Counted from the stretch's first letter, positions 1 through 11,930 are shown. The stretch is 64,000 nucleotides of DNA from Trileptium ribeirensis (GCA_030248225.1 JASANE010011941.1:36965-100964), one strand, 5' to 3'. The notes: generated from the letters alone by a model not told the origin. Made by a program: numbers and translations.

Positions 1-215
1 TTTCCGTACGATGGGGTAACGGATTTTCCCAGCTGTTGAAACACTGCGGACGATGCCTGCTTTAAAGCATTAATGCTGGGAGACAAAATATCGGTTTTCG
101 AACTGGTAGTCCTATTCGTTCCAAAATTAGCAGTTGTTGGTCTGCGAGAAACAGCTGACGTAGAGTCCAGTGATTCTTCACGAATCAGGACAGTCTTGTC
201 TCTCGAAGAATCCAT
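1..215 (-). CDS. N-terminal exon of an unrecognised gene, cut by the left edge
   Basis: On the minus strand an ATG at 215-213 opens a frame that stays open for 71 codons to the window edge. The protein begins MDSSRDKTVLIREESLDS and is rich in Ser and Thr, with no membrane segment or signal peptide. This looks like a disordered N-terminus. The DNA just upstream of the ATG (216-600) is AT-rich and non-coding, as expected for a 5' leader or promoter. I do not recognise the family. An open frame of this length could arise by chance, but its base composition is more even and GC-richer than the flanking DNA. Confidence 0.45.
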   Translation of the reverse strand, partial: MDSSRDKTVLIREESLDSTSAVSRRPTTANFGTNRTTSSKTDILSPSINALKQASSAVFQQLGKSVTPSYG

Positions 216-1176
216 TTCAATATAGTTTTGTAATACCGCGATACATTGCAGGCTTTTTGCTAAGGTTTAAAAATCATAAAACTATGATTGGGATTTAAAA
301 AAAAGTCCTACTATCTGCATATTATGCTGCGCAATAACTAATCTATATTTTCTAAAAAATAGTAAGAAAGCTATATACATACTTACATGCAGTAGCACAA
401 TTATATTCTCATTTGACGAGCAGTCAGCTCATATACACACTAGAGTAGGACTAACACTTTATCTTAATACCAGTGATATCTTACTCCCTGTTTAATAATA
501 AACTCATAACTTTTCAAACGTAGATGCGTTGCAAGTAATTATCAGCAAGCACGACAGTCAGTTTCTCAAACAATTGTACTGTTTTGTCACAGAGTAGCAC
601 AAGCTGGTTTCACAGGCACAAGAAAGCACAACTTATGGTAAGCTTCCAGTTAAAAATTGTGGTTTTAATTGCAAAAATTTCAAAACCGTTGAATTTTGAT
701 TGCAAAAATATCTAATTATGCAAGTATATAACTATAATTTTTTGTACTAAAAATTTTAAAAATTGTAACTAAGCAACACATTAACTTCAATATCGAATTT
801 TAGAAAGAATATTTTCATTTTTGTGCTCGGTGGCTGAACCCTACAGAGTTGGACTATCGGTCGTAAGATCGTGTGTTCTAACTTGTCCACGGTGGCTCGT
901 CCTTCCATCTCTCTGGGGTCGGTAATTTGAGCAAAATAAATGGGAAAATGTTCGATTGCGAAGACGCTACTTCTGTTTCCAGTACCACACTGGACCAGGT
1001 ACGGGCCGAGTGGAAACGGAGATCGGCACGGCCACGATGTTTACAGCGGAAATTTTCAATTTTATGTTCTATGTCAATGGTAGAACATTTTTCTTGAGGA
1101 AGTAACACACCACGGAAATTTTACAAGAAACGTTCAAAGCGTTGCAAGGTTGCATCCAGTCTGTTGTGCTTTATGT
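216..1176. other. Non-coding stretch with a possible tRNA-like SINE remnant
   Basis: AT-rich DNA without a convincing gene. Around 828-885 there is a weak tRNA-like arrangement: a box A-like GTGGCTGAACC and, further on, a box B-like GTGTTCTAACT. This could be an old SINE. The open frame at 878-1108 on the minus strand shows no family resemblance and I do not call it a gene. Confidence 0.3.
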
Positions 1177-2796
1177 GGGTCATTTCACGCTACGATGTCC
1201 TTTTGTCCCAGAAAAAATGTCTAATAACTTTTTTGGCTCCGATTATGTTCATTTTTACGCCCTATGACCAAAAGACGTCAAGGATTTCGAATTTGAGGTC
1301 GTTACAGTAAATTTTTTTAACCGTTCTGATGCTATAGCTTCCCAACTACCACACCCTGATGGCCAGCCTATCAGACGTAAAATGGCCGCTGGCATGTCCC
1401 AGTTTGAATATAGCCTCCATTTTGTGATTTCGTGATATGTATATCTGGTGCAGCCTATCGCCGCGTCAAAATGAGGCTTGGCCGAGCTCCGTGTGTCAAA
1501 AATAAAGCTGCTTATGCCTATTCTTAGGTCTAACTTACCATTTCTAAAATAAAGGGTGTCGATTTATAGCTGTTACTAAATGGAAACGAAGCGGCCATAA
1601 ACGGTAGCTTTTTGTATTGATAGTTTAGCCTGGGGGAAGTGTTATGCAAAATAATTTACAATATTCCCTTTGCCAGACATGTTAGAATGCCAGAAGTAAC
1701 TGGTGGTCGGGGGGGGGTAAATTTTTTGTTTACGCTCAAAACCACTCAAAAATTCTAGAAGCAACACTCAACTGTCTTTTTCACAGCATCCACTCATTAT
1801 TTCATCCAAAAATAATGTGGTGCATGCATATATACCTATCGCCAGTGTACATGTGTAGTGGTAACGTGGTCGGGGGGGGGGGGGGTAAAATTCAAAATTT
1901 TCAGAAAAATAATTTTGCGTCATATGTGGCCGAAATGCAGTCCCACAATGTAATATGCCACAATATGAACTAAAGGCGCGAAATTTCATCGAAATGCCGT
2001 CACATGGCCGCTTTTCGAATTTTTTGGTGGTGGTCGGGGGGGGGGGGTAGGTAAAAGTGTGGTCGGGGGGAGGGGTTGTAAAAGCCTGAGATCAACAGGT
2101 CGGCCGTGAGATAGAGCTAAGATCGTTTCACCCTTCTCTTAATCATGGGAATGAACTATAACAGACAAATTAATAGACTTGTACTCACTTCACCATACCC
2201 CAAACCAGCAATGGTCGTGGGGGAGTAACCAAATGTGCTAAAATCGATTTTTTAATCCTGATGCCGGGGTAAGTAACAAGAAGCCCGTGGGTTAATATTT
2301 TCTCAAAGCGTACCCAGGGGAAAGGTATAATCTATGAATAACGTTTATGTACCCTGCATAAGTAAGGAGTAATGACCAAAAAATAATTTGGTGGGGGGTT
2401 AAAATGGGGTTCATTCCATGTCGGCCGTCCCACTCTCCAAGGATTGGTATAGATTTGAAATTTGTGTAACTAAAAACGTAGTGTAGACCTGACTAATTCT
2501 GCACAAAAAACAATTAAGGCCATAATTTCTAACATCGAGCCACACCATTATCCGGAAAAACAGGTCGTAAAATTAGTCATTACGGTTTTGTCAACTTGGG
2601 ACCTATGTGGACGTCCAGTCCCCTTATGGCGGGGATGAGGCCAAAAAATTTTTGTTCTTTAAGATAGCTAAATCATGTTGCTTCCTGGCGTAAACAACAT
2701 TTTTGTCAGTTCCCTGCCCGTTTCTGTGCTACAGACCAAAATATCCACTTTTACCCCCCCCCCCGACCAAAAGGACATCGTAGCGTGAAATGACCC
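1177..2796. mobile_element. TIR DNA transposon, non-autonomous, 4-bp target duplication ATGT
   Basis: The two ends are inverted copies of each other for about 30 bp, beginning GGGTCATTTCACGCTACG at 1177 and ending with its reverse complement at 2796. Both are flanked by ATGT (1173-1176 and 2797-2800), which looks like a target-site duplication. There is no transposase frame. Inside, GTGGTCGG followed by a long G run and TAAA recurs at 1703, 1866 and 2030, a spacing of 163-164 bp, and again near 2062. Next to the right TIR is a C run, the complement of the same motif. I cannot assign a superfamily. A 4-bp duplication is unusual and does not match the TTAA of piggyBac. Confidence 0.7.
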
Positions 2797-3006
2797 ATGT
2801 ATTGCAGGTATATTGCTGCTACTCCATGAAACAAAGATGCCCTTGGTGCGAAAGTAGCAAATCTAAAGTTAATTGGGGACATCAAATTTGTTCACCACAT
2901 AAGTCGACAAGAAATATAAAAATCGGTGAAGGTTCACTAGTATATGATCCCAAAATATAGCGTACTATACCATACTCAAAGTCAACAATTGTATATCATA
3001 ATAATT

Positions 3007-3848
3007 GATGCGAGACGAGCGAAGTTTTCACTGAGGGCGCTAGGAGGAACACCGTGAAAACTTCCTTTCTTGTCGGTCGCTGTTATTCATAACTCATCGT
3101 CGGGTGGATGGATTGCGATAAGAGTTTTGTTCAACAGCAAAAGAGATAAGATGTGACCTTTAAAAGAAAGCGAACAGCTCCAACCTCATCTTCCGGGTTA
3201 AAATGGCAAAAAATTTCACGAATTCTTTGCCAATTTGACCATACAGGTACCAGTGTTTCACAACCAATATCGCGCGACAAAGACTACGCAACCAAAAATG
3301 GAGACAGAATCAGCTCATTGAGCTATAACACTTATTTGTGGGACTATTCCCTGTGACGCCGAGTGCCCGAATACCGTTGGTCAACCCTTTGCCAGAAATA
3401 TAGATTTTTTCTAATTTCGCCATGTTATTGCGCGTTTTTACTTTAAAGCGTGTGTCTGCTAGATTATCAAGCATGCTGTATACGATAGTTTTGTTGTCCA
3501 AAGCCAGATTGATCACATTATACCTTTCAAGTGCTTTCAAGGGTTTTTTCGCTCGACGAACCAGATTTTTTAATGTAGTCTGTTTTCATTTGTTTAGTTA
3601 AGTATTGCGTCCAGGGCATCAAGTATGGTCAATATATAGGTTTTTCTGAAAGCTGAATAGATTTGGTTATTTAGAGACCACCACGAATATTTCAAGCCTT
3701 TTCAGAGATTTTCAACGTGTTCAGGGTTGCATAAGTTTTATGGTGGTATATGCATCAAACACAGCCTTGTACTAGTGATTACAGAAAATGACAACTTATA
3801 AATGAAACCACACTCGCTCCGCTTCACCGACCCAACCAAGATGCTAGT
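3007..3848 (+). mobile_element. Interspersed repeat family B, copy 1
   Basis: This is one of five copies in the window of an element about 0.7-1.05 kb long. It begins near GAGCGAAGTTTTCACTGAGG and ends near CTCGCTCCGCTTCACC followed by a CTAGTAA flank. The stretch around 3355-3425 (CCCTTTGCCAGAAATA) matches copies at 33320 and, in reverse complement, 26760. No coding capacity is seen; the short open frames inside are chance. Confidence 0.6.
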
Positions 3849-4924
3849 AAATAATACATCAGCAATACAATGAGTGCAACATTCAGTTTTAATTTAGCAG
3901 TTGGAACATTCTCTAAATGAAAAATCACAGATGCTTTTCATATTTTCCAACCACAAATCTCAAGAATCCTTTGGATTTTTAGGACGGAAGAACCCTAGAG
4001 TAATCTGTTGGAGTACACAACTCAAATACCATTTCTGTCATTGCGTCAGTAGCACAAAAAACTTTTAAAAGTGCGTTTGAAAACAATACCATTATGTATT
4101 TATGCACACTTCTTTCTCTAATGGACAAGAAAACAAACTTCCAAAATTTAACATTTCTCACGGAGAAATTATAATTTAATTTTAGTGGTCTTATTACATG
4201 AATACCGTATAACGCGAATACCGTAGCTCTCATCGTACTCAACAACAACGAACTCACATATTTTCGTAGTACAGCTAAAATGGCAATATTTGATATTTTA
4301 CATACCGAAATTTACATTTTAACGTAAATCATTCAATGCTCCAGAGGGGAATAACATATTCTATGAAGGTTTAAAACAATGGAACAATTTCTCAAACTTT
4401 TTCAATATAATACGATGCACTTTTTCCAGCAATCATTTGTGAACGGCCTGCCGTCACAGACTTGGCGTCAAGTACGCGTGGCAATTTTCAAAAAATCAGA
4501 GCCGCAGAACGCCGGACCATAGACCCGTTTCATTACTGCACCACTTTTTATAAATAATGATAATAGTTTCCGGGATATACTGTCAAGGAACGCCTAAGTA
4601 GTCAAAATATGTTAACCATTAACCAGCATCGACCCGTTAACCCTTAACCAACATAAGAAGTCCGCGTGTACGCAGGCGATTGAATTATGCACGAAGGTAC
4701 ACAGTACTAGATTCAAATGAAGTAAGTGATGTTATTTATGTACATTTTGTAAAATCTCTTGACAGTTACCAAACCGTTACATAAAGTACTTCAATCGGAA
4801 TCTCGGAGCAGATACACAGATGAATAGTCGCGCTTTTACAATACAGGATATACCAAGTAAAGCTCGACGACACATTTTTGAGACAGAAACGTAAAACCGG
4901 GTATTAAACATAGCCTAGCTTCTC
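3849..4924. other. Non-coding, nothing recognised
   Basis: AT-rich sequence with no gene, RNA or clear repeat that I can support. The minus-strand open frame at 3979-4257 is AT-driven and resembles nothing I know. Confidence 0.4.
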
Positions 4925-5760
4925 CATTCGCTGAAAATTTTACCAGAGGACATGAACAGGGGGCCCCTGGTTTGGAGCTGGAGCGCCGAATTTTGCCAAG
5001 GGCGTGAACTGTGCCCCCACTTGAACTGGGGCCTAAATTTAGAAATTTTCAAAATTTAACATTTTTCTGCGAAAGATACTAAAATTGTTAATGAATAGGC
5101 TCAGAAACGATGCAAAAACGTCCTTATTGAGGTTAAAAGCAACTTTTCAATCAATTTTTGCTGAAATTAACTAATTAATAATAATTAACTTAATAATTAA
5201 TCAAATTTTTAACTTTGCAATGGAATTTTTGTAAAAAAATTTTCAATTTTATGTCATCTGGGCTATGAGAAGTCAAAAATTTTGCCATGGTTTTTTGCAG
5301 AGAGGACCCAAAATTTTGTCATGGTGCCCCTACCGTTGGGAGCCCGTTTTTTGCCGAACAATTTCAGGTTCCCCGAGTCCCCCACTTTGGAGAAGCCAGA
5401 TCGCAGCGTTCGGGATCTATTTTGTTTTCTACGAATTATCGTATGGGCCCTTGTTCTTACTGTATTATTCCGTATTGACGCAACTGTATACCTTTTGCAT
5501 CCCGCAAACATGTGCCATAAACAAATCTCGTGTTAATTTCTTAAAATCAAATAACTTTATAACGGCGAATCTTTTATACAAAAATGTGAAGTTTGGTCAA
5601 AAATAAGGCTGAAAATAATAGTTTTCTAGTGCGAGAGATGCTAGTATTAAGACAATTTCCGACATGATTTTCAGCCGGAATCATTAAAAAACTTTGTTTG
5701 GGGTTGAACCAAAGGGGGGTCGCGACCCCCACCCCCCCTCGTCTACGCCCGTGTTTATAT
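4925..5760. repeat. Interspersed repeat family D, plus a second G-rich element end
   Basis: The stretch 4930-5060 carries phrases such as GAATTTTGCCAAGGGCG and a GGGGGCCCCTGG block. These recur, in the opposite orientation, at about 15720-16070, so this is a dispersed repeat. Short tracts of the same kind (AAAATTTTGTCATGG) recur at 5275-5330. At 5712-5752 a GGGGGGTCGCGACCCCC palindrome lies beside CGTCTACGCCCGTG. It resembles the end of the hAT element at 13.6-14.4 kb, but I cannot find its partner end. The overlapping open frames on both strands at 5260-5600 are by-products of the repeat. Confidence 0.4.
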
Positions 5761-5989
5761 ATCACAGGCCAGGTTTGGTGAGGTATTTTGGGATATCTTA
5801 AAAATCTCGAAACGCGAATGACATGTTTTGTGCTATTCGTGAACATATTCCGTTTGTAAAAGTATGACATGACAAAGTGCGAAATGATTGAGCGAGTTTA
5901 GGTAGTTTAGTGCAGTGCCCCCTAAGTTATTAAGGGATCCGGAGCCATTTTTGTGTCCCGCTTTCGTGTTTGTTCGTTTTCCGTTGTTT

Positions 5990-6425
5990 TGTTTGTACAT
6001 ACGTCTGTCCACTCTTGTTATATAAATTTAGTATTAAAATTATTAATTAAGTAAACAACAAAACAGTATAAAATATATTTATAAATATATATTTGTATTT
6101 CTGAAATAGATATATTTATATTTCTGAAAAATATATTTATATGAAAATATGGTTATAAATATATATTGAGTAAATATTCGATAATGTAATTATAGATTTA
6201 TTACTAATTATATATGGATCATTTATATATTACGTAAATATTTAATAATAAAATAATTTAATATGTAAGTATAGGATTATTTATATGTATGTCTGGAGAG
6301 AACTTAATATTAAAGTACCATACTTTATACAGTTTGTATTAATAATTTAAATTAATATATTAAGTAATCATTAATTAATATTAACATTAATCTAATAATA
6401 ATTACATAAATCAAGATTAATTTTT
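5990..6425. repeat. AT-rich low-complexity tract
   Basis: Almost pure A/T with recurring TATATTTATA and ATTAATTAA words. No coding content. Confidence 0.7.
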
Positions 6426-6584
6426 AGTGAAATTTGGGAGATAAGAGTGGGCTTTGGGACGCTGACAGCTTGGGAGATTCAGCTGCATAGAACCCGGAAA
6501 GGTTGCCAAAAATGAGGGTCCACCAGACACGCTCATTAAAATTAATGAGTGTATTAATTACCTTTATCTCCAAAGCATTTTCAT

Positions 6585-6703
6585 TTAAATTGGGACCGCT
6601 ACTGGTTTACGGTAGCAGTCCCAAATTAAAATTTTAATGGTTACACATTAAGAAAAGACCGGAACGCCGGTGTTAACTAAATTGTCTCCGATTGATCGGA
6701 GAC
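6585..6703. other. Three consecutive stem-loops
   Basis: Arm TTAAATTGGGACCGCTAC (6585-6602) pairs with 6612-6629 across a 9-base loop with two mismatches. ACCGGAACGCCGGT (6658-6671) is a 5-bp stem with loop AACG. GTCTCCGATTGATCGGAGAC (6684-6703) is a perfect 8-bp stem with loop TTGA. They follow directly after the AT-rich tract. This could be a structured RNA or a transposon terminus; I do not recognise an RNA family. Confidence 0.4.
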
Positions 6704-7194
6704 TGAAAAGATTCAGAGGATTCAGACGTCCCGACTAGACTCAGCGATTCAGTTCGACTTTGGCAGCCCGGAGTTCGACGATTTTAGACTTCGCAGCACG
6801 AGTTCCGATGCTCAATTAGTTTAGTAATAGTAGTTTTGCTTTTCTTTTTTCGATTGGTTGGTCGCGCGCATAGACATTGGCTGGTCAACAGAGGCTCTGT
6901 TATGTGTGTGTATGAAGGAGGGTGAACCGGAATTACGGACTAGCCATTGTCAGAAGTAAACATTGTAGTAGGATACTACTGTAACCATGGCCCTTTTCTG
7001 CTCGCCCATGTCGTCCCGTCCTCTGTTGTCCATTTTTGTCCAGACAAATTTCTTTGGTTTTCTCTCCCTCCCCCTTGAAAGAAGTGACCTCTCGCATTCG
7101 AATGACATGAACAGTGTGAAATAGAATATAAGTCAAGATAGCAAGAATCGATGCTCTAAAAAATTATACCTGCATTGCATATATATGTAATTGC

Positions 7195-7638
7195 GTGTTC
7201 GTGGCATTATTTGTCATTGCATCAGCTGTATTGTCATACCCAATTGTCTATCAGGGAATAACCGGAACCGGATCCAACGACCTGAATTATTCACCATTCC
7301 ACTATTACTGCTATTACCGCTTGGGATACCTGGTTTCTCAAAATTCACTTAGAGACCTAAATATTACCGTTATTTACCCTCTCCAATTTGGTATGTATTA
7401 TTTCGTACATTTATGAAACTTTGCCAAAACGACTGTATTCACACCTTCCCTCTCATCCTCGATTTCATAATCACATTCAGGGTACTCGCTTCGTACTTCC
7501 ACCCTTACACATTGGACACCAGTGGAGATGTCGGCTGAAGTACCCAAAAGAATCGTGCCGCGGAGAAGGCCGGTAATTCCACAGTTGTTCCGTAGGAAGC
7601 TTGAAATTATTGGTTTAAATGGTTCTAAAAGAAAATAA
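7195..7638 (+). CDS. Weak candidate: two 3' exons of an unrecognised gene
   Basis: An open stretch ends at 7390 in phase 1, followed by donor GTATGT. After a 90-bp intron an acceptor (TTCAG, 7476-7480) opens an exon at 7481 that restores the frame and runs 51 codons to TAA at 7636-7638. That exon encodes a basic tail (PKRIVPRRRPVIPQLFRRK). An AATAAA overlaps the stop codon. The upstream exon is aromatic and hydrophobic. Its 5' limit is unclear: the frame is open from 7132, and an acceptor at 7223-7225 is possible. A further open exon-like block follows an acceptor near 7668 and could be an alternative continuation. Splice phases and base composition support coding, but I do not recognise the protein. 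Confidence 0.3.
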
Positions 7639-7668
7639 ATAGGTATATATAATACTATAATTTTAGTA

Positions 7669-8014
7669 TCTTTCGCTGGCCGGAGACATTTTTCAGGCTT
7701 ACGTTGGGCAACCGGTGGCCCTCAGTTAGATTATGCTGATGAGTTTCTGATCAGAACGTTATACATGAGGCAAACTGCGATACTGCTCGCACGGTTTTTA
7801 TACATACGGTTTGTTCCCAAGAAAGCAGTTCCTGGTTGTTCGTAGATATGTGACTTTACTCCAATGCAGACCGAATTACAAAGTTCACAAGCACACTGGT
7901 CGTCAAGTTTACAAAGCACGTCTGGTCGGCAAAAAATCGCTGAGAACGCTTGATAAATCAGAATCGCATTCGTGCAGCTACCGTCAGGAAAAAGAAAAGG
8001 ACCCAGCGTTTTAG
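7669..8014 (+). other. Exon-like open blocks downstream of the 7.5-kb candidate
   Basis: After TTTTAG (about 7667) a frame stays open to about 7845. A second, in another frame, covers 7865-8014 and is rich in Lys and Arg (KARLVGKKSLRTLDK). They may be exons of the preceding candidate or a decayed gene, since the frames do not join simply. No family is recognised. Confidence 0.2.
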
Positions 8015-8239
8015 TGAGGTTTTTACAAAAATTGTTGAAAATAGTTAAAATTGCGTGTTATAAAAATGTGGAAGGAAGTTAATACTTATACTATAGTGTG
8101 AGGAATCATAATGTAAAAATATTGGTGGGTAGATAAGTAAAATAAGTTGGGGAATGACATTAACTGATGTTGTAAGGGAAGAATGGAATCTTAAGGATTT
8201 GCGTTCCCTAAACTGGGGGAAGCCTAACAAATATCTATA

Positions 8240-8475
8240 ATAATCTCACATGGCTACATACATAGCATATATATAATAAATGCATACATATGTATAGAAA
8301 ATGCCTAATAGAAATGCATTACAGTAGCATACAAACGCACTATTTTAACAGCGCCTAGCGCAATATAAATATGAAATAGCGAGTATAATGCTCCTTCCTG
8401 TGGTGTAGCGGTTGGCACGCTGCACTGCAGCACAAAAGGCAGCTCGAATCCCGGTAGCGGCAATGATTTTTTCGC
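8240..8475 (+). mobile_element. tRNA-like SINE copy 1
   Basis: At 8395-8465 the sequence has a tRNA-like promoter: box A-like TGGTGTAGCGGTTGG, a CTGCAG-type anticodon region as in Cys tRNAs, and box B-like GCTCGAATCCCGG. The cloverleaf does not fold well, so this is tRNA-derived rather than a tRNA gene. The roughly 110 bases before it (ACGCACTATTTTAACAGCGC and neighbours) recur before the second copy at 9.9 kb. Confidence 0.45.
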
Positions 8476-8635
8476 TAAAATATTATATTGTGACCACGAT
8501 AGATAACTGGACACTATTTCCAGAGACAGTTAGTGGGACACTGTTTTACTAACCAGAGGGAATGTCATAGGGACCCATGGCTTATATGTATAACATATAT
8601 AATAAATGCATATGTACAAATTTAAGTATAGTTAT

Positions 8636-9775
8636 CATGGCTCACTTAGCGGGAAATCTGTTGTTTCCAATCTCCTAACCTCTTGGGAAAGCCTAGTGTC
8701 GGCTTTCGACGATCCAACCCTGTCTGGTGTAGATGTTACGTATCTACATTGACTTCCGAAAGGCATTTGACACTGTCCAACCCGCCGTCTGTTACACAAT
8801 CTTGAGTGCTCGGGCGTACGCGGGAGACTTCTGGCTTGGTTCTCCGATTTCTTAGTCGGTCGCCGCCAGCGAGTTCTATCTTCGGGCATCACTACCCAGT
8901 GGATAAATCTGCGAAGCGGAATTCCGCAAGGAACATTATCGGGTCCCTGCTGTTTTTTGGTGTCAATCAATGACTTGGTTCCCATAGTCGATGGGTTGTG
9001 TGATATTGATCTGTTTGTTGATGACATCAGCCTTAGGCGACGTATTGACAGCCTAGACGATTGCTACATGCTTCAGGAAACCATCTCCCAATTTGAATCT
9101 TGGTGTGATGAATTCCTTATGATCCCTAAGTTGGCGAAGTACCATTCATTTCGTATGCGACCAAGCTATCCTTTTCCGTATCGCTTTCGCGCTGGCGACA
9201 TATCTGTTGTTTCTTCGATCCGCAATCTTATAATCACATGTCCTATGACCTCCGGTTCAACTTGCATATTGACATCATGGAAAAGCAGGCGAATAAACGT
9301 ATAGGTAGGTCTTATCCGACGGACCATTGCCTCTCGATCACCAGCTGTTATAACACCTCTGTATCAGGCGTACGCCCGCCCTATTCTTGAATATGCGAGC
9401 GTTATCTGGTCGCCTGGATATTCGACGTTGATCAATCGCTTGGAGGGTATCCAAAATCGTGCCTCCGCCTTTGCCATAACTATAACCATGCTGATTATTC
9501 AACGCTAACCCAGCGACATCAGACGATTGACCTCGTCTATTCGTACAAGATCCTGCACATGATGACTATATTGGAACCGGACAATCTGTTTGCTCGCTCA
9601 ATTACCCGCCATCTCCGCGGTAGCAGTGTGGAACTGACTGTGAAATATGCCCGCAACAATGTTAGACGCCATTCATTCAACTGGAGGGTGATTTGTCATT
9701 GGAACTCCTTCCCCGACGGAGTCGTCACTGCCAATACTGTCACCACATTTAAAAGTCGTTTGCCACGCATGTGAA
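8636..9775 (+). pseudogene. Non-LTR retrotransposon (LINE) reverse-transcriptase fragment, decayed
   Basis: Read across frameshifts on the + strand this is the RT and C-terminal part of a CR1/Jockey-type LINE. The finger motif YIDFRKAFDTV is near 8740, SGIPQGT near 8925, SINDL near 8965, and the catalytic box reads FVDD near 9014 where FADD or YADD is usual. The thumb-like ARPILEYASVIWSP lies near 9380, and the typical tail WNSFPDGVV with FKSRL ends at 9772. The 5' part is missing. Several frameshifts and stops make it inactive. The long minus-strand open frame at 8635-9027 is a shadow of this RT. Confidence 0.8.
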
Positions 9776-9809
9776 CATAGTGTCACCGCGACATAGGGTG
9801 CCAAGTCTA

Positions 9810-9990
9810 TAAGGTATTCTATATATATGCATACAAAACGCACAATAGAAATTTATATTATAGTAGCGCTAAGACGCACTATAATAGCGTAAAGCGTAAT
9901 ATAACCATCGAAATCTCTCCTAACGTGTAGTGGTTAGTGTAGTAGTTCCTGGACTGCAGGAGATAAGGCCGCTGGTTCGATTAACCAAAA
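9810..9990 (+). mobile_element. tRNA-like SINE copy 2
   Basis: Box A-like GTGTAGTGGTTAGTG and box B-like GCTGGTTCGATTA flank a GGACTGCAGGAG anticodon region at 9928-9985. The stretch before it (9825-9910, GCATACAAAACGCAC and AGCGTAAAGCGTAATATA) matches the stretch before copy 1, so the two are members of one family on either side of the LINE fragment. Confidence 0.45.
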
Positions 9991-11930
9991 GGGATGTGAG
10001 TCTCATTAAAATTTGGTTGATCGACAGGGCAGAAACAAACTAGCTAAGTTATTTTATTTGAAACTCTTGCAGGTATGCTAAAATTATTTCATGTAAGAGA
10101 TATAAGTTATTCAATGAAACAAGAAGTAGAGCTAAAACATCATATACTAGGATTAAGCAGTTCAACAACACACAAATCTCGACCGTTGTTTATGGTATAG
10201 TATTGGGATTTTTTACCTGCGCAGGCATAAATATGTTAGCTCAAGTAAAACCTATGGGTGTAAATGTTGTAATAAAAATAGCAATTAAGTGCTTGCATTG
10301 AAGTGCGACAACCGCCTCACTTAATGTTAAGCTTAGTAGTATAAAGTAATATAAAAACCTTAGCTTACGCTAAGTAAACTCCAGCTTTAGGCTGAGTATG
10401 TCCAGTACACCATAGCCTGTATATAGTTTATACCCATCCAAAGGCTAAAGTTTGTCCAAAATTACCATAAATCCCGATGACACAGATTGTCGTTAATTAC
10501 GAATTAGATTTTGACCCTTGGTTTGACAGCCTGTCGTCATCTATTGTACAATGTCTAATGCACAACTGGCTACGATGCAATACTCAAATGACTTGAACAC
10601 ATCTTTCATATTTACAAACTATCATTTGTAAACATAATTTCCGAATTTAGTAACACGATCATTAAAACGCAGAACCGGCCTATAATCCCAGGCCGTTTCG
10701 AAGTTTTAATATTTGATGAGGGACAAGCGCCAAAATTCAACAAACTGTCATGTATACGCCGAATGGGATCTCTCAAATATAAATTCTTAACTTTGCCGCA
10801 GTCAAATCGAGTCCAGTGCTCGATCAGGTACTGGCTCTACGCAGTATACATTGTAACATTTGTTTGCTATACGTTATTGGCAAACTAAGACATTAATAGT
10901 TCTCAAGTCAACTCAACTCAAATTGTTTGAACATCTTTCATGGTATGCAGCTACATACAAAATTATCATTTACAATGATAATTAGGTGTATGATACGAAA
11001 ATATATCATGAATAGCAATACGTTAGTGAACATTAATAATGGGCACGAAGTGTGAAGAACGGATGAAGGCGATTATAAGTGCCTTACGTACTTGAGGGAT
11101 GTATTTTGAATCAACCTCGTCATGGAGGAATCTGAAGAATTCTGCGCTCCCGGCTATCACAAGCGGTCGATCATGAGCGTGGCTGAAAAATAATTTCGAA
11201 CTAAGAAAGCGAGTGTGCGAAATATATGGTTGACTTGTTTTTGTCATATCCGTGCTATTGCATGTTATAGGAATAGCAGGACATATCGCGGCTGACATTA
11301 TCTTTTAAATTTAAACAAATGAAAGTAAATACAGTAGCTGTCGAATGTCATTAGGCTGATGGGGAGTGGAGGGGTTTTGTAAGTATGTAGGCCGTGGAGA
11401 AGATAAATTTCTGAAATTTGCACAAACCCAAAAATTTCCCAATTTTGATAAAATTTACTGCAATTTTACTAAGTTGCTGTAAATTTTTTTAGTTTCCACT
11501 ATTTTCTACCAATTTTCTTATTCTGTGCTAATTTTAACCCAATCAATTTTTGCTAATTTGAGTTAAAAAATTTTTACCCGCCTTGGGCGTGCATCGGATT
11601 TTCTAGAGCTTTCAAGGGGAAAGGGTTTATTTGTCTTAATGAGGGTGTGACAGCAACGAGAAAGGGTAGCTGCTTTACTCCCTATAGACGCCTGTTAAAA
11701 TTCGTAGTTAAATCGACAGAAAACAAGCTTTTTGAAACAATTTTGAAGTCAGTGTTTTGTATTTTAAACAGCTAAAAGAATTTTTCTTTTTCTATTGCTA
11801 GCACGCTCTAGAAGTGAAAACTCACTCAATACATAATCAGCAAAATAATCATGTAGCGTAATCGTGAATACATGCCGCAGTGAAGTTGTCAGCAGCATAT
11901 TAAAAACTAATAGACCCTTAGTCCGAAATG
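9991..11930. other. Non-coding; one unsupported minus-strand open frame
   Basis: No gene I can defend. The minus-strand frame 11298-11023 encodes 91 residues starting MSAAICPAIPITC and is not recognised. It could be a single exon, but there is no supporting splice context or similarity. 11400-11570 is AT-rich with repeated AATTTT words. Confidence 0.3.

Noticed and set aside
7860..8014. Ribosomal protein exon (Lys/Arg-rich)
   Set aside because: Compared in memory with several basic ribosomal proteins; no convincing motif order was found.
8395..8470. Genuine tRNA gene
   Set aside because: Box A and B are recognisable, but the anticodon and acceptor stems do not pair; a SINE head is more likely.
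8635..9027. 130-residue open frame on the minus strand
   Set aside because: It is the antisense shadow of the LINE reverse transcriptase, whose motifs read clearly on the + strand.
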